Assembly (NCBI GenBank): GCA_018666235.1
Contig: JABJAB010000055.1
Span: 1 to 50,068 of the forward strand
Origin: Ilumatobacter sp.
Lineage (GTDB): Bacteria; Actinomycetota; Acidimicrobiia; Acidimicrobiales; Ilumatobacteraceae
Direction: 5' to 3'
Length of the DNA stretch: 50,068 nucleotides
The first letter of the stretch is position 1, and each line of letters starts with the position of its first letter. A program made the position numbers and the translations under genes. Of this stretch, positions 16,034-24,100 are shown in pieces. Under the pieces are notes generated by a model. The model was not told the origin of the DNA. It was given only the letters and a program-made list of their open reading frames with translations, and ran no database searches.

Positions 16034-17212
16034 GTGAGGTCACGCGCGACATCCGGTCAACGCAATGCCTTGACGGCTGGAATTTTCGTCGTGGCCTACG
16101 GCACCAATGTCTCGACGCCATTTCTCGTCGAATACCGTCGGCGCCTGAACCTCACGGAATCTGCCACTGTTGCGATTTTCGTCTTCTACGTCGTCGGCAT
16201 CATCGCGGCGTTGTTGCTGGCCGGTCCGATGTCGGACCGGTTTGGCAGACGACCAATTGTGTTGCCGATGACGGCGCTATCTGGCATTGCGTCACTGGTG
16301 ATGATCGTCGGTCGCGATGAATTCGTCTGGCTCTTGTTCGGCCGGTTCTTGCTCGGCGTCGTCAGCGGCGCCGTGCTGGGCGTCGGGACAGCTTGGCTCC
16401 TTGAACTGTACGGGCCCGGAGAAGAGCAGCGGGCTGCGGTGCGGATCACTCTGGTCACGTACGCGGGATTTGGCATCGGACCGGTGATCTCGGCTCTGAT
16501 GTTCTGGCTGGTGCCCAGTCCCCTCGTGTTCGCTTTCGCCGTCCATGCGGCGGCCTCGTTGGCGGTCATCGGCCTGATGCTCCGGGTTCCTGAGACGCAT
16601 CCAGCCGACGCTGGCCAGAGAATTCGCGTGTCGCTTGGCGTGCCACCAGCCGCAAGACAAGCCTTTGTCGTTGTCATTGTGCCCGCAGCCATCTGGGTCT
16701 TCGGCTTCCCGTCGGCCGGGTTTGCCCTCTTTCCCGTGCTGGTCGGCGACTCCATTGGCGTCAGCGATGTCGGGGTTGCTGCTGCAGCGGGAGCACTGAC
16801 CGCTTGGTCGGGGCTTCTGTCTCGCCCACTCGTCGTTCGCATCGGTCCTCGAGCGGCCCTACCGCTCGGTATGGCGATGGGCACCGCTGGCTACATCGTC
16901 GGGACCGTGGCGTTCGCAGCCGACCTGTGGCCTCTCGTACTCATCGCCGCGCCACTTCTCGGAGCGGCATCGGGCACCATCATGGTGGCCTGCCTGTCGC
17001 TGATTGGAGTCATGGCGGACGACGCTCGACGAGGGTCGCTGACCTCGAGCTTTTATCTCATGGCCTACCCCGGTATGGCGATGCCATTACTCATCACAAC
17101 ACTGGCCGACCTGAGCTCAACATCGGGGGTGCTGATCGGGGTCTCGGTCGTCGCCGCTGGTTGCAGCCTTGTCGTGCTTGCAGCGTCACGCCGCGACATC
17201 GTCGGCGCGTGA
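16034..17212 (+). CDS. MFS transporter
   Basis: 392 residues with about twelve hydrophobic helices. The motif-A loop between helices 2 and 3 reads GPMSDRFGRRP, the hallmark of the major facilitator superfamily, and the halves are separated by a hydrophilic stretch (RVPETHPADAGQRIRVS). The start is GTG at 16034 (MRSRATSGQRN), 35 bases after the small ORF, so the two could be co-transcribed. The substrate is unknown; the similarity is to the drug/sugar-type MFS in general. Confidence 0.9.
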   Translation: MRSRATSGQRNALTAGIFVVAYGTNVSTPFLVEYRRRLNLTESATVAIFVFYVVGIIAALLLAGPMSDRFGRRPIVLPMTALSGIASLVMIVGRDEFVWLLFGRFLLGVVSGAVLGVGTAWLLELYGPGEEQRAAVRITLVTYAGFGIGPVISALMFWLVPSPLVFAFAVHAAASLAVIGLMLRVPETHPADAGQRIRVSLGVPPAARQAFVVVIVPAAIWVFGFPSAGFALFPVLVGDSIGVSDVGVAAAAGALTAWSGLLSRPLVVRIGPRAALPLGMAMGTAGYIVGTVAFAADLWPLVLIAAPLLGAASGTIMVACLSLIGVMADDARRGSLTSSFYLMAYPGMAMPLLITTLADLSSTSGVLIGVSVVAAGCSLVVLAASRRDIVGA

Positions 17213-17271
17213 GCGAGGATCAACGTCAAGGTTGACATCCAGGCGGGCTTCGGCGGACCCCGTTGAGAGCC

Positions 17272-17294
17272 CTTTTTGAGAATTTCTCAAAAGG
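17272..17294. repeat. AT-rich palindrome upstream of the cell-wall hydrolase gene
   Basis: TTTTGAGAA (17274-17282) and TTCTCAAAA (17284-17292) form a perfect 9-bp inverted repeat with a single central base, extendable to 11 bp through a T-G pair. It lies 36 bases before the hydrolase ATG and 60 bases after the MFS stop, in a GC-rich setting. It could be an operator for the hydrolase gene or a transcription terminator of the transporter. There is no T run behind it. Confidence 0.5.
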
Positions 17295-17330
17295 TCGTCA
17301 AGTTTTCCTCAAGAGCGTCGATGAAGATCC

Positions 17331-18443
17331 ATGACTGTATTTCGTCGTCTTGCATTCGTCGTCGCGTTGGGGATCGGCGTTGGTGGGCTCGCCCTGCCCA
17401 CGGCCACCCACGCTGAGGACGGCCAGACCTACGTCGTGGCCGAGGGCGACACCCTGATCGGCATCGCCTCTCGGTCGGGCATCCGACTCTCTGAGTTGCT
17501 GCGCTCCAACAACCTGCGGCTCACCAGCCTGATCCTGCCGGGCCAACAGCTCGACATTCCCTCGTCGACTGGGGCGCCGGCATCGTCAACCAGCACACCG
17601 ACCTCGTCATCGACCGTGCAGGTCGGCGGCACCTACGAGGTGCGCTGGGGGGACACCCTGAGTGGAATCGCGAGGCGCCACCGAGTTTCGCTGGCCTCGT
17701 TCATGAAAGTGAACCAGATGTCGACCACCAGCCTGATCATGCCCGGCATGCAGCTGAGTCTCCCGAACGGCGTCACCAGCACCTCGCCATCACCATCACC
17801 ATCACCATCGCCATCACCGGCAGCAACGTCGCCGAAGCCGTCAAGCCATTCGAGTGCGACCCACACGGTACGGGCGGGCGACACGTTGAGCGGTATCGCG
17901 TCCCGGTACAGGGTTTCGCTGGCGTCGTTCATCAAAGTCAACCAGATGTCGACCACCAGCCTGATCTTGCCCGGAATGCAGTTGAGTCTCCCGAGCGGCG
18001 CAACCGAGACGTCCGCTGTCGGCCCGTCGGCGCCGACGAGTCGACAACCCGCCGCCAGCGGTGCCACCGGCGCCGCCGCAGTGGTCAACTACGCGCTCGC
18101 CCAAGTTGGCAAGCCGTACCGCTTCTTCGCCAAGGGGCCGGACGCATTCGATTGTTCCGGCCTGAGCCTCGCGGCCTACCGACAGGTCGGAGTCAAGCTG
18201 GTCCACTACAGCGCATGGCAGGCCCGACAGGGAACGAGCGTCGACTTTCGGAATGAACCGATTCAGCCTGGCGACCTGGTCTTCCAGGCCCGCCGGGGCA
18301 GCGACACGATCAACCACGTCGGCATCGCGGTCACGTCGACGACGTGGATTCAGGCCGTCGGAACCGGCATCCCTGTCCGGGTCGGTCCCATGCCGGCAAT
18401 GAGCACGATCGCCGTGGTCCGCCGCTACGTCGACAGCGCCTGA
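17331..18443 (+). CDS. Secreted LysM / NlpC-P60 peptidoglycan endopeptidase
   Basis: 370 residues. A signal peptide (MTVFRRLAFVVALGIGVGGLALPTATHA) is followed by three LysM domains at about 33-77, 101-144 and 177-221, joined by Ser/Thr/Pro linkers. One linker is an SPSPSPSPSP run encoded by a CCATCA microsatellite. The C-terminal NlpC/P60 domain (about 250-370) has catalytic Cys275 (FDCSG) and His329 (INHVG), with Gln341 a candidate third residue. It should cleave peptide stems of peptidoglycan outside the cell. LysM2 and LysM3 are almost identical. It is followed by a strong bidirectional terminator at 18491. Confidence 0.93.
   Translation: MTVFRRLAFVVALGIGVGGLALPTATHAEDGQTYVVAEGDTLIGIASRSGIRLSELLRSNNLRLTSLILPGQQLDIPSSTGAPASSTSTPTSSSTVQVGGTYEVRWGDTLSGIARRHRVSLASFMKVNQMSTTSLIMPGMQLSLPNGVTSTSPSPSPSPSPSPAATSPKPSSHSSATHTVRAGDTLSGIASRYRVSLASFIKVNQMSTTSLILPGMQLSLPSGATETSAVGPSAPTSRQPAASGATGAAAVVNYALAQVGKPYRFFAKGPDAFDCSGLSLAAYRQVGVKLVHYSAWQARQGTSVDFRNEPIQPGDLVFQARRGSDTINHVGIAVTSTTWIQAVGTGIPVRVGPMPAMSTIAVVRRYVDSA
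17685..18000 (+). repeat. Near-identical direct repeat encoding LysM2 and LysM3 cores
   Basis: Two 88-bp copies (17685-17772 and 17913-18000) encode RVSLASF-KVNQMSTTSLI-PGMQLSLP and differ at only a few positions, many of them silent. The first LysM copy is clearly diverged. This suggests a recent duplication or gene conversion within the gene. Confidence 0.85.
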
Positions 18444-18490
18444 TCAAGCGTTCCCTTCAGCAGGACACGCTGCGTCAGCCGCCATCACGC

Positions 18491-18518
18491 AAAGAGGCCC
18501 TCCGAAGAGGGCCTCTTT
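18491..18518. terminator. Strong bidirectional intrinsic terminator
   Basis: AAAGAGGCCCTC and GAGGGCCTCTTT form a perfect 12-bp stem with a CGAA loop, with A and T runs on both flanks. It lies between the rightward hydrolase gene and the leftward tRNA-Glu gene and should stop transcription from both. Confidence 0.92.
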
Positions 18519-18532
18519 GTTCTTTCGATTGG

Positions 18533-18605
18533 CATCCCGTACGGGATTCGAACCCGTGCCGCCACCTTGAGAGGGTGGAGTCCTAGGCCGCTAGACGAAC
18601 GGGAC
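18533..18605 (-). tRNA. tRNA-Glu (CTC anticodon)
   Basis: The minus strand folds into a full cloverleaf. Acceptor GTCCCGT pairs with ACGGGAT, the anticodon stem CCACC/GGTGG holds loop CTCTCAA with anticodon CTC, and the T arm carries GGTTCGAATCC. The discriminator G is followed by an encoded CCA (18530-18532). It is the last element of the minus-strand glutamate cluster. Confidence 0.97.
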
Positions 18606-18717
18606 CTGCTGCTCAGCGCCTTGCCACGAGGGTGGCGCTGCGGCCCCCGACGATAGCAGCGGGCCACCGACGTTCACACCCGAGAACATGCCACCGATGA
18701 CCAACGGAAAACGACGA

Positions 18718-18749
18718 ACGCCGACTCGCGATTGCTCGCGACTCGGCGT
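18718..18749 (-). terminator. Hairpin downstream of tRNA-Gln
   Basis: Arms at 18718-18730 and 18737-18749 match at 12 of 13 positions around a 6-base loop. Read on the minus strand, the hairpin starts five bases after the tRNA-Gln CCA and is followed by a T-rich stretch (TCGTCGTTTTCC). It could end tRNA-Gln transcription or mark a processing site between the two tRNAs. The gap 18606-18717 holds nothing else I can identify. Confidence 0.6.
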
Positions 18750-18756
18750 CGAATGG

Positions 18757-18828
18757 TTGGGGCGGGAGGACTTGAACCCCCAACGACAGTACCAGAAACT
18801 GCTGTGTTACCAATTACACCACGCCCCA
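18757..18828 (-). tRNA. tRNA-Gln (CTG anticodon)
   Basis: The minus strand gives acceptor TGGGGCG/CGCCCCA, a D arm with GTGTAATTGGTAACAC, anticodon stem GCAGT/ACTGT with loop TTCTGGT and anticodon CTG, and a T arm with GGTTCAAGTCC. The discriminator A is followed by an encoded CCA (18754-18756). The gene lies upstream of tRNA-Glu on the same strand and downstream of gltX and the DUF218 gene. Confidence 0.97.
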
Positions 18829-18942
18829 CCGGTGAGCCGTTCTGTTCCCCGAGGGGACCATCACGACCGGTGCGGGTGCAGAGCATATCGGCGGTCGGGC
18901 CGGGCGCCCACACACGTTCGGCGGGCACCTTCGGATGCCGCG

Positions 18943-19614
18943 TCAATCAGTGACGTCGCTCAGCCACCGGAACCCGGTGAGGCGCCCGATCGCCACTCCC
19001 CCGGCTTCCCACACATGACGTTCGAGCGACCGTGCGCCCGTGACGACCGAGGTCGGGGTCGGCGACCCGTAGGCCGTCAAACCGATCTCTTCGGCAATCA
19101 GCTTGCTCCGCAGGGTGTGGTACGGATCGGTGACAACCAGCACGGAGTGAATGCCAACAGATCGTTCGTCGAGCAGCGCCTTGGCTCGCTCAAGCGATTC
19201 GTACGACGTCGAGCCGCGGTCTTCACGGAGAATTGCGCTGTCAGGCACCCCGCGTTCGATGAGATACGCAGCCGACGCGTCGGCTTCGGTGAAGCGATCA
19301 CCGGGTTGGTTCCCACCAGTCACCACAACCAGCGGCGCAAGTCCCTCGGGCCACAGCGCGGCGACGTGGTCAAGCCGAGCAGCAAGTTGCGGCGATGGTC
19401 GACCGTCGTACTGCGCAGCGCCCATCACGACGATGGCGTCGACTTGTCGAGCTTGGTCAGACCTACCAGCAGACCGCACCTGCCACAGCGACACGCAGTA
19501 GTAGCCGGCCAGGAGGGCGGCCACGACCAGTCCAACCGTCAGCGGCCGCCGAAGTCGCGAGCGCGGTCGACGCTTCGCTGCTGTCGGTGTGCCATCGGCC
19601 GGTGTGTCTCCCAT
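18943..19614 (-). CDS. DUF218 (YdcF/SanA/ElyC-like) membrane-anchored protein
   Basis: 223 residues. A basic N-terminus is followed by one transmembrane helix (VGLVVAALLAGYYCVSLW), then a DUF218 domain: DAIVVMGAAQYDGRPSP, VVVTGGNQPGDRFTEADA, SILREDRGSTSYESLERAK and VVTDPYHTLRSKLIAEEIGL. Members of this family act in the cell envelope and have been linked to polyprenyl-phosphate use and vancomycin sensitivity. The ATG at 19614 lies 13 bases after the gltX stop, so it is probably co-transcribed with gltX. The exact reaction is unknown. Confidence 0.87.
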   Translation of the reverse strand: MGDTPADGTPTAAKRRPRSRLRRPLTVGLVVAALLAGYYCVSLWQVRSAGRSDQARQVDAIVVMGAAQYDGRPSPQLAARLDHVAALWPEGLAPLVVVTGGNQPGDRFTEADASAAYLIERGVPDSAILREDRGSTSYESLERAKALLDERSVGIHSVLVVTDPYHTLRSKLIAEEIGLTAYGSPTPTSVVTGARSLERHVWEAGGVAIGRLTGFRWLSDVTD

Positions 19615-19627
19615 CGGAGCGCCGTGC

Positions 19628-21064
19628 TCAGCCGGTCAATCGATCTGCGGCTGCAGTCAGCCGTCGGATCGTCTCATCACGTCCGAGCACCTCAAGCGCC
19701 TCGAACAAGGGTGGGCCAACTGCCCTGCCGGTCACGGCAACGCGTGGCAACGCCTGCGCCTTGCCGAGCTTGATTTCGTACCGGACCATCAGGTCTTCCA
19801 TCGAGGCTTTCAGCGTCTCATGATCCCATGACCCGACGGCGCCGTAGGCCGCGATGACATCGGCCAACAGCGCTGCGGCCCACTCGGGCTTGACAGCCTT
19901 GTCCCACGCTGCGTCGTCATACTCGATCGGTGGGGCGCCCTCGCCTTGCGGCCAGAACAGAAAGTCGACGGTACCTGGCACGTCCTTGAGCGTTTCGAGC
20001 CGCTCCTGGATGTGCGGTGCGATCGCGGCGAAGCGATTCCGATCCCAATCGTCGGGCAGCTCGGCCGATGCTGCAGCGAGATACGCCGCGGCGTCCATGT
20101 TCTTGATGTACTGCTTATTGAAGGCCGTGAGCTTCTTCACATCGAAGAACGCCGGTGACAGATTCACGTCCTCCAGAGCAAAGTCGGCCTCGATGCTGGC
20201 CCACGACACGATCTCACTGCCCGCTTCCTCAGCGCCCGGCGGTGTCCAACCAAGCGTCATGAGGTAGTTGACCATCGCATCGGCCAGAAAGCCCTCATCG
20301 CGGTACTGCTCAAGGGCCACCTTGTCGCGCCGCTTCGACAACTTCTTGCGCTGCTCGTTGACCAGCACCGGTACGTGCGCCCAGGCTGGCGGAGCGTGAC
20401 CCAGTGCGTCCCACAACATCTGCTGTTTCGGGGTGTTTGGCAGATGCTCTTCGGCACGCACCACGTGGCTGATCGCCATCTCAACGTCGTCGACCACGTT
20501 GGCGAGTAGGAACATCGGGGCGCCGTTGCCGCGCAGTAAGACGAAGTCTTCGATTGTCTCATTGTCGAACGACACATCGCCGCGCACCAGATCGCTCACG
20601 ACGGTGATCCCATCAGGAACACGGAATCGAAGCACTCGGCCGGGTCCCGGCTCAAGTCCGCGGTCGCGGGAGTAGCCGTCGTACCCGGTGATGCCGAGTT
20701 CCTTGGCGCGGTCCTGTACCTCTTGCCCACTGAGGTCGCAGTAGTACGCCGCGCCAGATTCGAAGAGCCGCTGCGCTGCGGCGATGTGGGCATCAGCGTT
20801 GGCACTCTGAAAATGTGGGCCTTCAAAGTGCTCATCGGAGTCGGAGATCCCGATCCAGGCCAGCGCGTCAATGATGCCCTCAGTCCATTCGGGCCGGTTG
20901 CGGGCTTCGTCTGTGTCTTCGATCCGCAGCACGAACGTGCCACCCAGGCGTTGCGCCAGCGCCCAGTTCATCAGGGCTGTCCGCGCACCGCCGACATGGA
21001 AGAAGCCGGTCGGCGAGGGGGCGAATCGGAAGCGCGGACCGGGCCGTGAGGTGTGTTCGTTCAT
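19628..21064 (-). CDS. gltX: Glutamyl-tRNA synthetase
   Basis: 478 residues. Class I synthetase signatures are present: FAPSPTGFFHVGGARTAL (the HIGH-equivalent, HVGG), RIEDTDEARN, and KLSKRRDK (the KMSKS-equivalent), followed by an anticodon-binding helical domain. The cysteine zinc knot seen in some GluRS is absent; only YYCDLSGQEV remains at that place. No glutaminyl-tRNA synthetase is seen here. If the genome lacks one, this enzyme would also charge tRNA-Gln for GatCAB. tRNA-Gln and tRNA-Glu lie downstream on the same strand, and NAD-GDH ends 63 bases upstream. Confidence 0.96.
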   Translation of the reverse strand: MNEHTSRPGPRFRFAPSPTGFFHVGGARTALMNWALAQRLGGTFVLRIEDTDEARNRPEWTEGIIDALAWIGISDSDEHFEGPHFQSANADAHIAAAQRLFESGAAYYCDLSGQEVQDRAKELGITGYDGYSRDRGLEPGPGRVLRFRVPDGITVVSDLVRGDVSFDNETIEDFVLLRGNGAPMFLLANVVDDVEMAISHVVRAEEHLPNTPKQQMLWDALGHAPPAWAHVPVLVNEQRKKLSKRRDKVALEQYRDEGFLADAMVNYLMTLGWTPPGAEEAGSEIVSWASIEADFALEDVNLSPAFFDVKKLTAFNKQYIKNMDAAAYLAAASAELPDDWDRNRFAAIAPHIQERLETLKDVPGTVDFLFWPQGEGAPPIEYDDAAWDKAVKPEWAAALLADVIAAYGAVGSWDHETLKASMEDLMVRYEIKLGKAQALPRVAVTGRAVGPPLFEALEVLGRDETIRRLTAAADRLTG

Positions 21065-21127
21065 CGTCCCGTCGACGCTATCCCGCTCCGATCAAACGAG
21101 CAGGGCACATCGGATCGGCTCACACAG

Positions 21128-24100
21128 TCAGCCCGTCGCGGTCACCGTGAGATTGCGGAGTTGACGCAATGCCACCGACAAGGTGGTCAGATCAAACGCC
21201 TCGGCACGACGAATCTCAGTCTCCATGTCCATCACACGGCTGACCGCAGCCTCGTTCGCCTTGATCCATTCCAGCGGCGAGCCACCAGCCGTTCTGATCA
21301 CGGTGCCGGTCAGGTCGGCGAGCACCGTCATCAGGTCGTCGCGGAGCGAGGCTCGGGCCTGGGTCTGCCAACGATCGGACCGCGGCAGGTTGCCAATGCC
21401 ATCCCACAACCAACCGATGTCGAACGCCTCGAAGACGGCCCAGTAGGCAACGCCGGTTTCGAGCACATCGCTGCCCTCACGGCGTGCCACCTCGATGACG
21501 TCCAAGCTGGTATGGAGCCACGGCCATTTCGCAGAACGCCGAGCGAGCTCACCTGGTACGCCGGCGGCTTCGCGCTCCTCACACAGACGCTCAATGTCTT
21601 GGTCAGCGCGGCCGTCGACCATGTCGTCAAGTGATTCGGCGAGCGCCGCGAAGCCCTCTCCGAAATCGTTGATGGCTGCACTGATATCGAGTGGGGCCGG
21701 ACGTCGTCTCAGCAACCAGGTCGTGACGCGCTCGGCCATCCGACGAACGTCGAGGAACAGACTGATCTGTGTCTCAAGGTCGATACTGCTGCCAAGGGCC
21801 TCCACATCAGCCCACAGTTCACGGAAGCGGACGATCTCCCGCGATGCGAGGAAGGCCCGAGTCACATCAGCGACTGACGCACCCGATTGTTCGCTCATGC
21901 GATGGTCAAAGGAAATGCCTGCGAGATTGACCATGTTGTTCACCAGGTCAGTGGTGATGATCTCTCGTCGCAGACGATGGTTGAGCAGCACCGACGGGTG
22001 CTGCTCACGCAGCGCGCTGGGAAAGTAGCCGAGGAGATCGGCGACCAGGACCGGATCGTCAGGGAGGTCAGTGGCCAGGATCTCAGCGATGTCGACATTC
22101 TTCGTCGACGCGATCATGACGGCGAACTCCGGAGCGCGGAGCCCACTGCCTGCACTCTGGCGTTCCGCGATCTGCTTGTCGTTCGGTAGGTCCTCCAGAG
22201 CCCGGTCGAGGTGCCCCGCGGCTTCGAGTACGTCGAGATACCGGGCGTGGACGTTGACCATTGACCGGGACTGCGTGCGCGCAATCATGAGCGCCAACGT
22301 CTGCGCGCGGTTGTCATCGAGCACCAGCTCGGCAACCTCGTCAGTCATCTCGACCAGCAGTTCATTGCGCTGGATCTCAGTCAGGACGCCGTCGGCGACG
22401 AGTTGCGCCAGCGCGATCTTGATGTTGACCTCGTGGTCGCTGCAGTCGACCCCAGCGGAGTTGTCGATGGCATCGGTGTAGATCAGCCCGCCAGCCAACG
22501 CGTACTCGACGCGTGCCAGCTGGGTCAGTCCGAGGTTGCCGCCCTCGCCGACGATGCGGCACCGCAACTGATGAGCGTCGACACGAATTGCATCGTTGGC
22601 TCGGTCGCCGACCGCTTCGTGGGACTCACTGCTCGCCTTGACGTACGTGCCGATGCCACCGTTCCACAGCAGATCCACCGGTGCACAGAGGATCGACGTC
22701 AACAGCTCGTCCGGCCGAAGTTCGGTGACCCCTTCGCTGAGGTCGAGGGCGTGGCGCACCTCGTCGGTGATAGGAATCGACTTTGAGGACCGCGGATGCA
22801 CCCCTCCGCCGCGCGAGAGCAGTGCGGTGTCGTAGTCGGCCCAGCTCGATCGTGGCAGCTCAAACAACCGCTGTCGTTCCGCGAACGACGTCGCCGGGTC
22901 CGGGTTGGGATCAAGAAAGACGTCGCGGTGATCGAATGCGGCAACCAACTTGATGTGAGGCGACAACAACATCCCGTTGCCGAACACGTCGCCCGACATG
23001 TCGCCCACGCCTGCCGCGGTGAGCTCGTCGGTGTCGACGTCTTTGCCGATGACCCGGGAGTGGCGACGCACACTCTCCCAGGCGCCACGAGCGGTGATGC
23101 CCATCGCCTTGTGGTCGTAGCCGTTGCTCCCCCCCGATGCGAAAGCATCGGCCAGCCAGAACCCGGCATCGATGGCGATCTCGTTGGCGATGTCGCTGAA
23201 CGTCGCTGTGCCCTTGTCCGCAGCGACCACGAGATAGGGATCATCCGCGTCGTAGATCACAGTGTTGAGAGGGTGCACCACGGTTGACTCGCCATCGACC
23301 ATCACCAGATTGTCGGTGACATCGAGCAGCGACCGCACGAAACGCCGGTATCGATCCACACCCTCGGCACGTACGGCGTCGCGGTCGCTCGCAGCAGCTG
23401 TCGGCTGCTTCACGACGAAACCACCCTTGGCCCCGACCGGAACGATGACTGCGTTCTTGACCATCTGCGCTTTGACCAACCCGAGCACCTCAGTGCGGTA
23501 ATCCTCGCGACGGTCGCTCCAACGCAGCCCGCCACGAGCGACCCGGCCAGCACGAAGGTGGACGCCTTCGACCTTGGGCGAGCACACGAAGATCTCGAAC
23601 ATCGGCCGCGGCTCGGGCAGGAACGGAATCGACTGCGCATCAAGCTTGACGGCGATCTCCTCGGACAGCCTCCCGGCCGCATCACGCTGGAACGCGTTGG
23701 TCCGCGAGGTCGCATCGATCAACGTCAGCAGTGCTCGACAGATCCGATCGTCATCAAGCGAGGGCACCTCATCCAGCCGTCGCTGAATATCAGCGCGGGT
23801 CGCGTTGGCCAGCATGGGCGATTCAGCGGGAGGCGGCTCACTCGAAGCATCGAAGCGTGCGTCGAACAGCGCCGCAAGGCTGTGCGAAATCGAAGCGTGG
23901 CGGACCAGCACCTCCTCGATGTACGCCTGACTGAACGGATACCCGGCCTGCTGCAGGTAGCGGCTGTAGCACCGGAGCACAGCAACTTGACGAACAGACA
24001 GATCGGCAACCAGCACCAACTGGTTCAAGCCATCGGCCTCGACCTCGCCGCGCACCAGTGCGCGGAATGCCCGCTGCACTTCGCCATGCTGCCGTTCGGC

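Noticed and set aside
17232..17237. Consensus -35 TTGACA before the cell-wall hydrolase gene
   Set aside because: No -10-like hexamer occurs at 16-18 bases downstream, so a promoter cannot be supported there.
17780..17820. Possible short-repeat array of CCATCA units
   Set aside because: It is an in-frame Ser-Pro linker microsatellite inside the LysM protein, not a CRISPR array; there are no spacers.
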